DNA of 8,802 nucleotides from JBGTIS01 sp041745535 (GCA_041745535.1 JBGTIS010000388.1:1-8802), one strand, 5' to 3'; shown: positions 1-5,363, counted from the stretch's first letter. The notes: generated by a model from the sequence alone, not told the origin. A program made the numbers and translations.

Positions 1-1
1 C

Positions 2-163
2 GGCATTACCTTTCCTAAGGGTTACCAAACTTTCATGTGGGAAGAAAAAAAAGCTGGTCAGCATGTAACTAATATCACCCTTGCCGATGTGCGCTTTCGC
101 CCCGACCTGCCAGCAAGTTTCTTTGAAACGCCTTCTGGAGCACAGGTAATTCATAATATGTAA
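2..163 (+). CDS. C-terminal 53 residues of an uncharacterised, probably exported protein (LolA/outer-membrane-lipoprotein-sorting-like tail)
   Basis: The second reading frame is open from the left edge to a TAA at 161-163, so this is the 3' end of a gene that starts outside the window. The tail alternates short beta-strand stretches with turns: a YP-like start (FPKGYQTFMWEE), then ADVRFRPDLPASFFETP. An 'aspartate-V-x-F-N/R-x-x-L-x-x-x-x-F-x-x-P' ending of this kind is typical of LolA-fold outer-membrane lipoprotein-sorting or DUF-type periplasmic proteins in Bacteroidota. That is a resemblance remembered from the family, not a domain match, and 53 residues are too few to assign a function. 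The gene reads in the same direction as the HAD hydrolase that follows, but a 94-bp gap with a hairpin separates them. Confidence 0.6.
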   Translation, partial: GITFPKGYQTFMWEEKKAGQHVTNITLADVRFRPDLPASFFETPSGAQVIHNM

Positions 164-191
164 GAGGGCGGATCTTAAAGGCAGCAAGTTT

Positions 192-215
192 AACAATCCG
201 TGGGCCACGGTTGTT
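192..215 (+). terminator. Stem-loop after the first gene, possible terminator
   Basis: Arms AACAA-CCGTG and CACGG-TTGTT pair over 10 bp around a GGC loop, with one bulged T at 197. The hairpin lies 28 bp past the stop codon at 163. It ends in TTGTT rather than a clean T-run, so termination is plausible but not certain. Confidence 0.4.
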
Positions 216-248
216 ATTCAGGAAATATTACTGAATTCAATAATATTG
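216..248 (+). promoter_or_regulatory. Overlapping inverted repeats and a TAATATTG box upstream of the HAD gene
   Basis: Two dyads overlap here: ATTCAG (216-221) with CTGAAT (231-236), and a perfect 7-bp pair AATATTA (224-230) with TAATATT (241-247). TAATATTG at 241-248 differs by one base from the Bacteroidota -7 box TAnnTTTG and lies 9 bp before the preferred ATG at 258. No -33 TTG is seen at the usual distance. The dyads may be an operator, or chance in AT-rich DNA. Confidence 0.25.
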
Positions 249-257
249 ATAGAAAAT

Positions 258-935
258 ATGCACTCCCCAACACCCCAATTATTAATCTTCGATGTGAATG
301 AGACACTTTTGGATCTTAGTCCGATGAAAACCCGAATGAATGAAGTGTTTCAACACGCATTCGCCTTTGAGAAATGGTTCTCCCTGATGTTGCAGTATTC
401 TTTAGTAGATACAGTAACGCAACAGTATCATAATTTTGGAGAAATCGGAAAAGCCGCTTTTCAAATGACCGGGCAGGCGCTAGAAACCCATGTACCTGAC
501 CAGCAGGCCAAGGAAATTCTTACAATGATCCGTAAACTACCCCCACATCCGGATGTAATAAAAGGTCTGGAAATGCTGAATGACGCCGGGTACCAGATGG
601 TTACGCTAACCAATTCCGCCCCGGATGTACTGCAACAGCAGATGGAATATGCCGGCCTGACTCATTTTTTTACAGCCCTGCTAAGTATTGATGAAATCAG
701 AAAATACAAGCCAGCCTCGGCAACTTATCAGGCCTGCCTGAAAAAACAGGAGGTTGAAGCCGGAGAAGCTATGCTGATCGCTGCCCATGGCTGGGATGTA
801 GCGGGTGCCCTGCAGGCAGGATTGCAGGCAGCCTTTGTTGCCCGGAAAGGCAAAACGTTGTACCCCTTAGCCCCACCACCGCAGATTTCAGAAGATACGC
901 TGATTAGGGTAGCCGAAAAATTAACTCAACAGTAA
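258..935 (+). CDS. HAD-superfamily hydrolase, haloacid dehalogenase type II-like
   Basis: The 225-residue protein is a normal length for L-2-haloacid dehalogenase-type HAD enzymes, which hydrolyse C-halogen or phosphoester bonds through an aspartyl-enzyme intermediate. Motif I FDVNETLLD is at residues 11-19, with D12 the predicted nucleophile. The second acidic residue typical of HAD phosphatases is replaced by N14, where characterised haloacid dehalogenases usually have Y. Motif II LTNS, motif III lysine in RKYKPA, and motif IV AAHGWDVAGALQAG follow in order. ATG 258 is preferred over an in-frame TTG at 246 because homologues begin just before motif I. The protein has no signal peptide and is probably cytosolic. 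It reads with two downstream redox/hydrolase genes. The substrate cannot be deduced; dehalogenation is a family label, not a demonstrated activity. Confidence 0.85.
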   Translation: MHSPTPQLLIFDVNETLLDLSPMKTRMNEVFQHAFAFEKWFSLMLQYSLVDTVTQQYHNFGEIGKAAFQMTGQALETHVPDQQAKEILTMIRKLPPHPDVIKGLEMLNDAGYQMVTLTNSAPDVLQQQMEYAGLTHFFTALLSIDEIRKYKPASATYQACLKKQEVEAGEAMLIAAHGWDVAGALQAGLQAAFVARKGKTLYPLAPPPQISEDTLIRVAEKLTQQ

Positions 936-1001
936 ACTTTGTAAATTGAATAAACCGGAAAAACCAAATCTGACAATCCAGGTTACCAAAACAGTAAAAC
1001 T

Positions 1002-1331
1002 ATGGCTGATACGAAAACAGTAGAACAGGTAATAGAAACGCATAAAGCTTCTGGTAAATTTTTCAAAACAGACGGTTTACAGACTTTTGCCCTGGATTAT
1101 GGGAATGGAGAAGCCGTACAAAATGTCCCTTATCCGATCCAGGTTATTTGGGGCGCCAAAGATCCTGGCCTTACCATAGATCATTTTGGAAAGGAAATAC
1201 AAAAGGCTACGGATGTGAAAGAAATTGCCCAACTACCCGCCCGGCATTTTCTTCAGGAAGAACAGTGGGAAAACATTGCTGATAAAATAGAAGAAATTAT
1301 TCATCGCTCGCACGAAGCATCCAACTTTTGA
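1002..1331 (+). pseudogene. Alpha/beta hydrolase (haloalkane dehalogenase-like) with an in-frame central deletion
   Basis: The 109-residue frame is open but joins two distant parts of one fold. Residues 1-39 resemble the extreme N-terminus of a Bacteroidota alpha/beta hydrolase (GKFFKTDGLQTFALDYGNGE, just before the oxyanion-hole HG motif). Residues from about 41 (QNVPYPIQVIWGAKDP) resemble the strand-7 acid region, and ARHFLQEEQWENIADKIEE resembles the catalytic-histidine region and last helix. The HG oxyanion motif, the nucleophile elbow and the cap domain, about 180 residues in a usual length near 290, are absent. The candidate acid (D in AKDP) and histidine (H in ARHFLQ) remain, but without a nucleophile the product cannot be a working hydrolase. 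It begins 66 bp after the HAD gene and ends 6 bp before the flavoprotein, so it sits inside an apparent operon. A small stable protein with another role is possible. Confidence 0.75.
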
Positions 1332-1337
1332 CATAAA

Positions 1338-2765
1338 ATGATCCACCAAAAATACGATTTGATTGCCATTGGCGCTGGTTCTGCCGGCTTGTATGTTTCT
1401 ATTGGATTGAACATGATGGGGCTCAAGGTACTGCTGATTGACCAGAAGGCTATCAATTTTGGTGGCGACTGCCTTAATTATGGTTGTGTACCGAGCAAGG
1501 CACTGATCCATTTATCACGGCAGGTGCATGCAGCCCATCAAACGAAAGCCCTGGGCATGCAGGTAACGGGCAATCCTGATCTGGAAAAAGTGATGGCATA
1601 TGTACAAGAAAGGCAGGATATTATTCGCCACCACGAAAATCCGGCTTACCTCAACAGTACCGGCATTGATACGGCCATTGGTGAGGCCAGTTTTTATGAA
1701 AAAGACAAAGTACAGGTTGGTGACCAGATTTTTCAGGGAAAGAAAATTGTAATTGCCACAGGTTCAAGTCCGGTAGTGCCTGACATTCCTGGTATTAATC
1801 AAATCAGGTATTTTACCAATAAGTCTATTTTTAATTTAAAACAACTGCCGGAACGCCTGTTAGTAGTGGGAAGCGGTCCGGTTGGTGTTGAGTTAGGACA
1901 GGCCTTTTCCCGAATGGGTTCCCAGGTAAGTATGGTATCAACAGGCGATAGATTGCTGAAAAAAGAGATTCCCGAAGTCTCCGAAATACTGTTGCAGTGC
2001 CTCAAAAAAGAAGGCATGAAATTTTATTTTAAGTCCAGGTGCGCAGCATTTTCCAGTAGCCAGCAAGCTGTAATTGAGCCTGAAAATGGTGAAAAATTTA
2101 CACTGGATTTTGATGCGGTTTTATTTGCTGCCGGCCGCAAACTTGAGCATGACGCATTATCGCTGGAAAAAGCAGGCATTGAGGTAGTAGATGGTAAAAT
2201 TAAGGTTAATAAAAAGTTGCGAACCACCAATGCCAGGGTGTTTGTCGCTGGTGACGCCGCCGGACAAATGCAGTTTTCGCATGCTGCCGAACTTCATGGT
2301 AGAGTTCTTCTGAATAATTTCATTTCTCCTCTAAAGAAAAATGTCGATTACCATCATTTTTCATGGGTAACTTTCACCGATCCGGAAGTAGCTACCTTCG
2401 GAATGAATGAGAAACAATTACAAAAAGAAGACAAATCGTATGAAACCATTGTACGCGATTTTGCCGAAGACGACAGAGCCATTATAGAAAACTATCCTTA
2501 TGGCAAACTGATTTTGTTTACAGAAAAAAGCCGCCACCTGTTTTCCAATACTAAAATTTATGGTGGCACCATGATCGCGCCCCATGCCGGTGAATTGATT
2601 CAGGAACTGATTCTGGCTAATTCTGCTGGCATCGGCAGCAGTAAAATCACAGACAAAATATACCCCTACCCGGTCGCTGCCCGTGTCAATCAGGGAATTA
2701 TAACCAACAGGATGCTCAGTAAAATTACACCGACCGTGCGCAAGATCTTACAGTGGTTGTATTAA
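1338..2765 (+). CDS. NAD(P)/FAD-dependent disulfide oxidoreductase (class I pyridine nucleotide-disulfide reductase, MerA/Lpd-like)
   Basis: The 475-residue protein is full length. The FAD-binding GAGSAGL is at residues 12-18. The redox-active disulfide motif CLNYGCVPSK has C45 and C50 in the CxxxxC spacing of lipoamide dehydrogenase, glutathione reductase and mercuric reductase. ATGSSPVVPDIPG closes the first FAD segment, GSGPVGVELGQAFSRMGSQV is the NAD(P)H-binding Rossmann loop, and VFVAGDAAG is the second FAD contact. The C-terminal dimerisation domain is present (FTDPEVATFGMNE, then APHAGELIQELILA), but the usual catalytic HPT-x-x-E-type end is replaced by IYPYPVAARVNQG. The enzyme therefore belongs to an uncharacterised branch and lacks the standard C-terminal His/Glu dyad. 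It has no N-terminal heavy-metal domain and no C-terminal vicinal cysteines, which argues against a classical mercuric reductase. It starts 6 bp after the preceding frame, which suggests translational coupling. Confidence 0.9.
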   Translation: MIHQKYDLIAIGAGSAGLYVSIGLNMMGLKVLLIDQKAINFGGDCLNYGCVPSKALIHLSRQVHAAHQTKALGMQVTGNPDLEKVMAYVQERQDIIRHHENPAYLNSTGIDTAIGEASFYEKDKVQVGDQIFQGKKIVIATGSSPVVPDIPGINQIRYFTNKSIFNLKQLPERLLVVGSGPVGVELGQAFSRMGSQVSMVSTGDRLLKKEIPEVSEILLQCLKKEGMKFYFKSRCAAFSSSQQAVIEPENGEKFTLDFDAVLFAAGRKLEHDALSLEKAGIEVVDGKIKVNKKLRTTNARVFVAGDAAGQMQFSHAAELHGRVLLNNFISPLKKNVDYHHFSWVTFTDPEVATFGMNEKQLQKEDKSYETIVRDFAEDDRAIIENYPYGKLILFTEKSRHLFSNTKIYGGTMIAPHAGELIQELILANSAGIGSSKITDKIYPYPVAARVNQGIITNRMLSKITPTVRKILQWLY

Positions 2766-2770
2766 AAATT

Positions 2771-2890
2771 TCAATTCTTGATCTGTTTTACCAGCCACAC
2801 AATCAACAGTACCAAAACAATAAAAGCTAGAATCCCGAAGAGCCACATCCAGATACCACCGGCCATGCCCATTCCATTACCATCCATCAT
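2771..2890 (-). CDS. 39-residue single-helix membrane protein
   Basis: On the minus strand, ATG at 2890 (followed by a second ATG) to TGA at 2771 encodes a small protein. It has a Met/Gly-rich head (MMDGNGMGMAGGIWMWLFG), then one strongly hydrophobic helix (ILAFIVLVLLIVWLV) and a basic end (KQIKN). By the positive-inside rule this predicts an N-out, C-in inner-membrane protein. The Met/Gly/Trp-rich head followed by one helix is like small SHOCT-associated or metal-resistance membrane peptides, but the SHOCT domain is absent. It starts 7 bp after the stop of the lipoprotein gene and is the last gene of a DUF302-lipoprotein-membrane peptide run. Its stop is 5 bp from the stop of the convergent flavoprotein gene. 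Function is unknown. Confidence 0.7.
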   Translation of the reverse strand: MMDGNGMGMAGGIWMWLFGILAFIVLVLLIVWLVKQIKN

Positions 2891-2897
2891 AGTCAAT

Positions 2898-3059
2898 TTA
2901 GTTTAAGATCCAAAAAAATTCATATTGCTGCTTATAGCCCTCAGGCAACGGAGTAGGTTGCCTAGCCCGATGGATTCCCTGCTCTGATTGGTTGCAGGAT
3001 ACCATACATAAATAAACAAAATAGAAAAAATACTGTGTGATTTTAATTGAGGCTTTCAT
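2898..3059 (-). CDS. 53-residue candidate lipoprotein
   Basis: On the minus strand, ATG at 3059 to TAA at 2898 encodes a basic start (MKASIK), a hydrophobic aromatic-rich segment (YFFYFVYLCMV) and SC at residues 21-22. C22 is a plausible lipidation site, although the -3 residue is M rather than the preferred L. The mature part would be only about 32 residues (CNQSEQGIHRA..., then PLPEGYKQQYEFFWILN), polar and then aromatic. It starts 8 bp after the DUF302 stop codon and ends 7 bp before the membrane-peptide ATG, so the three genes are probably one transcript. A hairpin (AGGCAAC 2943-2949 with GTTGCCT 2957-2963) falls inside the coding region. I do not recognise the family. A shortened remnant of a larger lipoprotein is the alternative. 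Confidence 0.6.
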   Translation of the reverse strand: MKASIKITQYFFYFVYLCMVSCNQSEQGIHRARQPTPLPEGYKQQYEFFWILN

Positions 3060-3067
3060 CACCCCCG

Positions 3068-3460
3068 TTATTTAAGGTTATCAACTACAGATTGTAATCT
3101 TTTTTGCACCTCCGTAGCAATTTCTTCCAAAGCAGGATTTTCTACGGCCCACATCGATGCCATTGGGTCAACGGCTGCTACCTCTATGGTACCTCCATCA
3201 AGTTCCTGTACAATCACGTTGCATTGCAGCATGGTGCCAATTTTGTTTTCCGCCTGCAAAGCCTGATAGGCAAAAGAAGGATTACAGGCACCAAGGATTT
3301 TATAGGGTTTCAGTTCTTTATCCAGTTTCTTTTTCATGGTTGCCTGCACATCAATTTCGGTGAGCACGCCAAATCCTGCTTCTTTCAGTATTTGGGTAAC
3401 TTGCTCAATAGCAGCGTCAAAACTGGTATCCTGAAGTTTTTTACTATAATAATATTTCAT
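3068..3460 (-). CDS. DUF302 domain protein
   Basis: The 130-residue protein is almost entirely one DUF302 domain, a small alpha/beta fold found across bacteria. Diagnostic segments are an early YSKK strand, GFGVLTEIDVQATMKKKL (residues 29-46), YKILGACNP (53-61), and a central MLQCNVIVQE strand, followed by DPMASMW. Cysteines C59 and C80 sit in conserved-looking positions. Family members often lie beside thiol, sulfur or metal stress genes, but no biochemical role is established. There is no signal peptide, so it is probably cytosolic. The ATG at 3460 is the only reasonable start. It is the first gene of a minus-strand run with two tiny membrane-associated proteins, and a rhodanese lies divergently upstream. 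Confidence 0.88.
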   Translation of the reverse strand: MKYYYSKKLQDTSFDAAIEQVTQILKEAGFGVLTEIDVQATMKKKLDKELKPYKILGACNPSFAYQALQAENKIGTMLQCNVIVQELDGGTIEVAAVDPMASMWAVENPALEEIATEVQKRLQSVVDNLK

Positions 3461-3499
3461 GTTCTGTTTGTTTTTAAGATTATAGTTATGGATTCTGAT

Positions 3500-3546
3500 A
3501 ACAACAGTTGTTGTTGCAATTATACAATCGTTCTGTATAAAGTAAA
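3500..3546 (-). promoter_or_regulatory. Promoter of the DUF302 run with a palindrome at the start site
   Basis: On the minus strand, TATAAT (3524-3519) has TTTACT (3546-3541) 16 bp upstream. Read as a Bacteroidota promoter, TATAATTG is one mismatch from TAnnTTTG. A 13-bp palindrome, AACAAC-A-GTTGTT (3500-3512), falls where transcription should begin, the usual place for a repressor operator. The leader to the ATG at 3460 would be about 50 nt. Confidence 0.35.
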
Positions 3547-3944
3547 GTCAGAACACAAGGTTATTGTTCAGGAAAAGCTGTCTGATCATGTACATTATTT
3601 GGTTTTAATTGTATAGAATTATTGAAAAACCCATAGGTGCTCTTTATATGGTCTAATATTTTTATGCTATCCGCAAAAGCTTTTTTAAATACAACTATTA
3701 ATGGTTATTTCCTCCACTCAAATTCTCTAATTCAGGAAACATCTAAATCACAGTAAAAAATGTCTCTTTATAGGAAAATTTCTATAATTGGGACAAAATG
3801 CCAGATTTTCTTAAATTAAGAATTGAATAGAAACCTTAAAAATATATTGTAAGTTATTGATAAACAGAAACTTAGTTTTATTCCAGACAATTTTTATGGT
3901 TACGGTATTTCCTTTGTAATTATCCAATAAAAATAATTTTATTA
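3547..3944. other. AT-rich divergent intergenic spacer
   Basis: About 400 bp separate the DUF302 promoter from the rhodanese. I see no convincing coding frame. The only notable structure is a 15-bp palindrome TTCTTAA-A-TTAAGAA at 3808-3822, about 150 bp before the rhodanese start, which could be an operator or chance in such AT-rich DNA. No good TAnnTTTG box was found for the rhodanese. Confidence 0.5.
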
Positions 3945-3971
3945 TTGTTTAACGAAAACGGATACAAAGCC

Positions 3972-4298
3972 ATGAGAAAGTATGAAAATTTAAAAGCTGA
4001 AGATTTTGTAAAAAAATTATCAGAGGATAAAAATTATGTTATCCTGGATGTACGGTCAAAATCAGAATATGAGTATGAACATATAGAGGGTGCCATTCAT
4101 ATACCATTTACTGAAAAGGATGTGTATTTGAAGCTGGATAAAACCAAGGTATATTACTTGTATTGCCGAATTGGCGCAAGAAGCGCTATCGCCGCAAATT
4201 TTATGATGTTTGGAGGGTTTGATCATGTATATAACTTAAATGATGAAATCGCGAAAGTGTTTGATTTAATTCCTAAAAGTCAGGTTTGCCATCAATAA
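3972..4298 (+). CDS. Single-domain rhodanese-like sulfurtransferase
   Basis: The 108-residue protein is one rhodanese domain, close to the GlpE/PspE size. Family marks in order are ILDVRSKSEYEYEHIEGAIH (residues 24-43, the conserved DVR-x-x-x-E-(Y/F)-x-x-x-H-I-x-G-A segment) and the active-site loop CRIGARS, with C65 the persulfide-carrying cysteine and R70 in the position common to active enzymes. The ending GGFDHVYNLNDEI matches the usual 'GF..V..L.GG' end, but the GG is replaced by ND. ATG at 3972 is preferred to the in-frame TTG at 3945, because the extra nine residues precede the first strand. There is no signal sequence, so it is probably cytosolic. It is monocistronic, with a terminator overlapping its stop codon, and diverges from the DUF302 genes. 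Confidence 0.88.
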   Translation: MRKYENLKAEDFVKKLSEDKNYVILDVRSKSEYEYEHIEGAIHIPFTEKDVYLKLDKTKVYYLYCRIGARSAIAANFMMFGGFDHVYNLNDEIAKVFDLIPKSQVCHQ

Positions 4299-4318
4299 TG
4301 GCACCTGGCTTTTAATTT
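4281..4318 (+). terminator. Rho-independent terminator of the rhodanese gene
   Basis: CAGGT-GCCAT (4281-4285 and 4288-4292, with a TT bulge) pairs with ATGGC-ACCTG (4298-4307) around a CAATA loop. TTTTAATTT follows at 4310-4318. The rhodanese stop codon (4296-4298) lies in the loop and stem. Confidence 0.7.
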
Positions 4319-4473
4319 CTGCCTGAACATAATTGTTAAAACCTATTCTCTCTATCCGGTTAGATGCATACGCAATATTCAATCAATAACCAAAAAAATT
4401 CTAAAGCAAGGTGACTAATTTTGCATAAGGGAGCAACTGTTCATCCGCAGGAATAAGTTCCGTAATCAGGTAG
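4319..4473. other. Spacer holding a possible minus-strand protein tail
   Basis: On the minus strand a frame is open from within the left Tn3 repeat (ATG 4514) to TAG at 4401. The part outside the repeat reads PYLITELIPADEQLLPYAKL and then VTLL-stop, which looks more protein-like than random DNA. It may be the end of a gene cut by the Tn3 element. The family is not recognised. No plus-strand gene is visible. Confidence 0.3.
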
Positions 4474-4512
4474 GGGTATTCGTAGCACAGTGGTAAATGA
4501 CTTACTCTAAGC
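4474..4512 (+). repeat. Left terminal inverted repeat of the Tn3-family mini-element
   Basis: This 39-bp repeat begins GGGTATTCGTAGCACAG and ends TTACTCTAAGC. It matches the reverse complement of 4805-4843 at 37 of 39 positions (mismatches at 4491 and 4501). With the preceding G4473 the outer end reads GGGG and the inner end TAAG, the hallmarks of 38-bp Tn3-family ends. Confidence 0.85.
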
Positions 4513-4514
4513 AT

Positions 4515-4787
4515 CTAAATTTTACTTCTTCTCAGCGGCCGTAACTTTCCGTTCCGCAGCTTATCGGTTGGTTGGAATGAATATCGGCCTAGCCGGTTGA
4601 TATGCTCAAACCGGGCCGGGGACAGATGTCGGATATCATCTTCCGTTGGGCTTTTACCCTGTTTTCGTAATCGCTCTATAATTTTCTGCTGATAGACCGT
4701 ATTCCATAGCACCACCATATTTGTGAGAAGATTAAGACTGCCGACTACCTCTTGTTGGTTTTCCTCCTGCTTACAGCATAGCTTCGT
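4515..4787 (-). pseudogene. tnpA: Tn3-family transposase (TnpA), C-terminal fragment
   Basis: The minus-strand frame is open from 4787 (preceded by an in-frame TAA at 4790-4788) to TAG at 4517-4515, giving about 90 residues of a protein normally near 1000. It covers the conserved Tn3 TnpA C-terminus: GSLNLLTNMVVLWNTVYQQK matches the family 'L-N-L-x-x-N-x-x-V-x-W-N-T-x-Y' helix, and HLSPARFEHINRLGRYSF matches the 'HLSP...W/F-EHIN-x-x-G-x-Y' end. Several methionines lie inside the fragment, but homology continues upstream of the first one (4718), so no internal ATG is a genuine start. The DDE catalytic residues are missing and the fragment cannot transpose anything. The 3' end abuts the left inverted repeat. 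Confidence 0.85.
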
Positions 4788-4804
4788 TTATTACCGTAGC
4801 AACC

Positions 4805-4843
4805 GCTTAGAGTAACTCATTTACCCCTGTGCTACGAATACCC
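4805..4843 (-). repeat. Right terminal inverted repeat of the Tn3-family mini-element
   Basis: Inverted partner of 4474-4512, matching at 37 of 39 positions, with its outer end at 4843 (TACGAATACCC on the plus strand). A host-derived minus-strand frame runs into this repeat and terminates inside it at TAA 4809-4807. Confidence 0.85.
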
Positions 4844-5106
4844 TCTAATAATTCTGAATCAGCGCCCTGCCCTTGGTTGGCATAGGTAAGGGTTCCGGCA
4901 AGCGCATAGCCATTGACAGTAAAATCTTCAAACGTTACAATCCGATGTGCCCCTACCTCTTGGGGATCAGCCGTCAGGGTAATGACTACCATTCCTCTTT
5001 TACTCATACCATAGGACTGGCAGCTATCGCTGTTGGTCATGGTAATGACCTATGTATAACTCATTGTTTGTGATGTATCTTGGCTAATGGTCACGCAATC
5101 CGAACC
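4844..5106 (-). pseudogene. Remnant of a Bacteroidota-type secreted hypothetical protein, cut by the Tn3 element
   Basis: The minus-strand frame from about 5106 to 4844 reads GSDCVTISQDTSQTMSYT, then an in-frame TAG (5052-5050), then VITMTNSDSCQSYGMSKRGM and VVITLTADPQEVGAHRIV, then TFEDFTVNGYALAGTLTYAN. The pattern 'C ... C-x(n)-RRG-x-V-I-x-T ... G-x-x-x-x-v-T-F-x-x-F/Y-x-V-N-G-x-x-x-x-G-T' resembles repeat units of uncharacterised secreted or lipoprotein-type Bacteroidota proteins, recalled from experience and not searched. The frame enters the Tn3 right repeat and would add GIRSTGVNELL before stopping. An ATG at 5040 gives a 77-residue frame, but the homologous-looking text continues upstream past the TAG. 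The fragment is broken at both ends and probably dead. Confidence 0.45.
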
Positions 5107-5131
5107 ACGGCCAAAACCTTTTCCAACATGT

Positions 5132-5242
5132 CGGGCAATTGGTGGAAATTCGATTGTTGAAGCAGGCGCATTAGTAACTCGTGATGTTCCCCTAAATACA
5201 ATTGTAGGTGGTGTTGCGGCAAAGATTTTAAAGTCTTTGTAA
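5132..5242 (+). pseudogene. C-terminal fragment of a hexapeptide-repeat acyltransferase
   Basis: The plus-strand frame ending at TAA 5240-5242 reads IGGNSIVEAGALVTRDVPLN and then TIVGGVAAKILKSL-stop. This is the standard end of left-handed beta-helix acetyltransferases (maltose/galactoside O-acetyltransferase and chloramphenicol/streptogramin acetyltransferase classes), whose consensus is 'IG..S.V.AGA.VT.DVP.NTIV.G.PAK.I..L'. About 36 residues are recognisable out of roughly 180-210. The frame is open back to an ATG at 5087, but that stretch has no hexapeptide pattern, so the junction with other DNA lies near 5110-5132. The fragment lacks the active-site histidine region and should be inactive. 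An antisense frame is also open across it (5096-5284); I treat that as a shadow. Confidence 0.6.
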
Positions 5243-5351
5243 GATTTTTCAGGGCAAAATTCCTTGTTGCGTTGCTTATTTATACTTTTTGCTTTTTTTT
5301 CAGGCAGATAAACAAGTACGGTATTTAAGAAACAGCTTCATTTGATTTTCT

Positions 5352-5359
5352 TAACTTTG
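5352..5359 (+). promoter_or_regulatory. TAnnTTTG box directly before the AraC gene
   Basis: TAACTTTG matches the Bacteroidota -7 consensus TAnnTTTG exactly and ends 4 bp before the ATG at 5364, which would give a nearly leaderless transcript. No -33 TTG is seen 19-21 bp upstream, so it may be a chance match. Confidence 0.25.
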
Positions 5360-5363
5360 GACT

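Larger units (their letters stand above)
4474..4843. mobile_element. Tn3-family miniature element (TIME-like), about 370 bp
   Basis: Two facing 39-bp inverted repeats enclose 292 bp that hold only the 3' end of a Tn3-family transposase on the minus strand. The tnpA stop lies 3 bp inside the left repeat, the normal place for tnpA in Tn3 elements, so the left end is the authentic tnpA-proximal end. The right repeat follows directly after the tnpA fragment, so the middle of the transposon has been lost. Such deletion derivatives, mobilisable in trans, are known in Proteobacteria as Tn3-derived inverted-repeat miniature elements. No 5-bp target duplication is visible (outer 5 bp: GGTAG or AGGTA on the left, TCTAA on the right), so the flanks may have rearranged. 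Confidence 0.75.

Noticed and set aside
1233..1511. Minus-strand frame of 92 codons across the hydrolase/flavoprotein junction
   Set aside because: It is antisense to the well-supported flavoprotein N-terminus and its cofactor motifs.
2943..2963. 7-bp hairpin AGGCAAC/GTTGCCT as a terminator
   Set aside because: It lies inside the candidate lipoprotein gene and has no T-run on either strand.
3104..3616. Plus-strand frame of 170 codons opposite DUF302
   Set aside because: It lies antisense to a clear DUF302 gene, extends into AT-rich spacer, and shows no family motif; Cys/Phe/His-rich text is typical of a shadow frame.
4873..5073. Plus-strand frame of 66 codons
   Set aside because: It is antisense to the secreted-protein remnant and has no recognisable motif.
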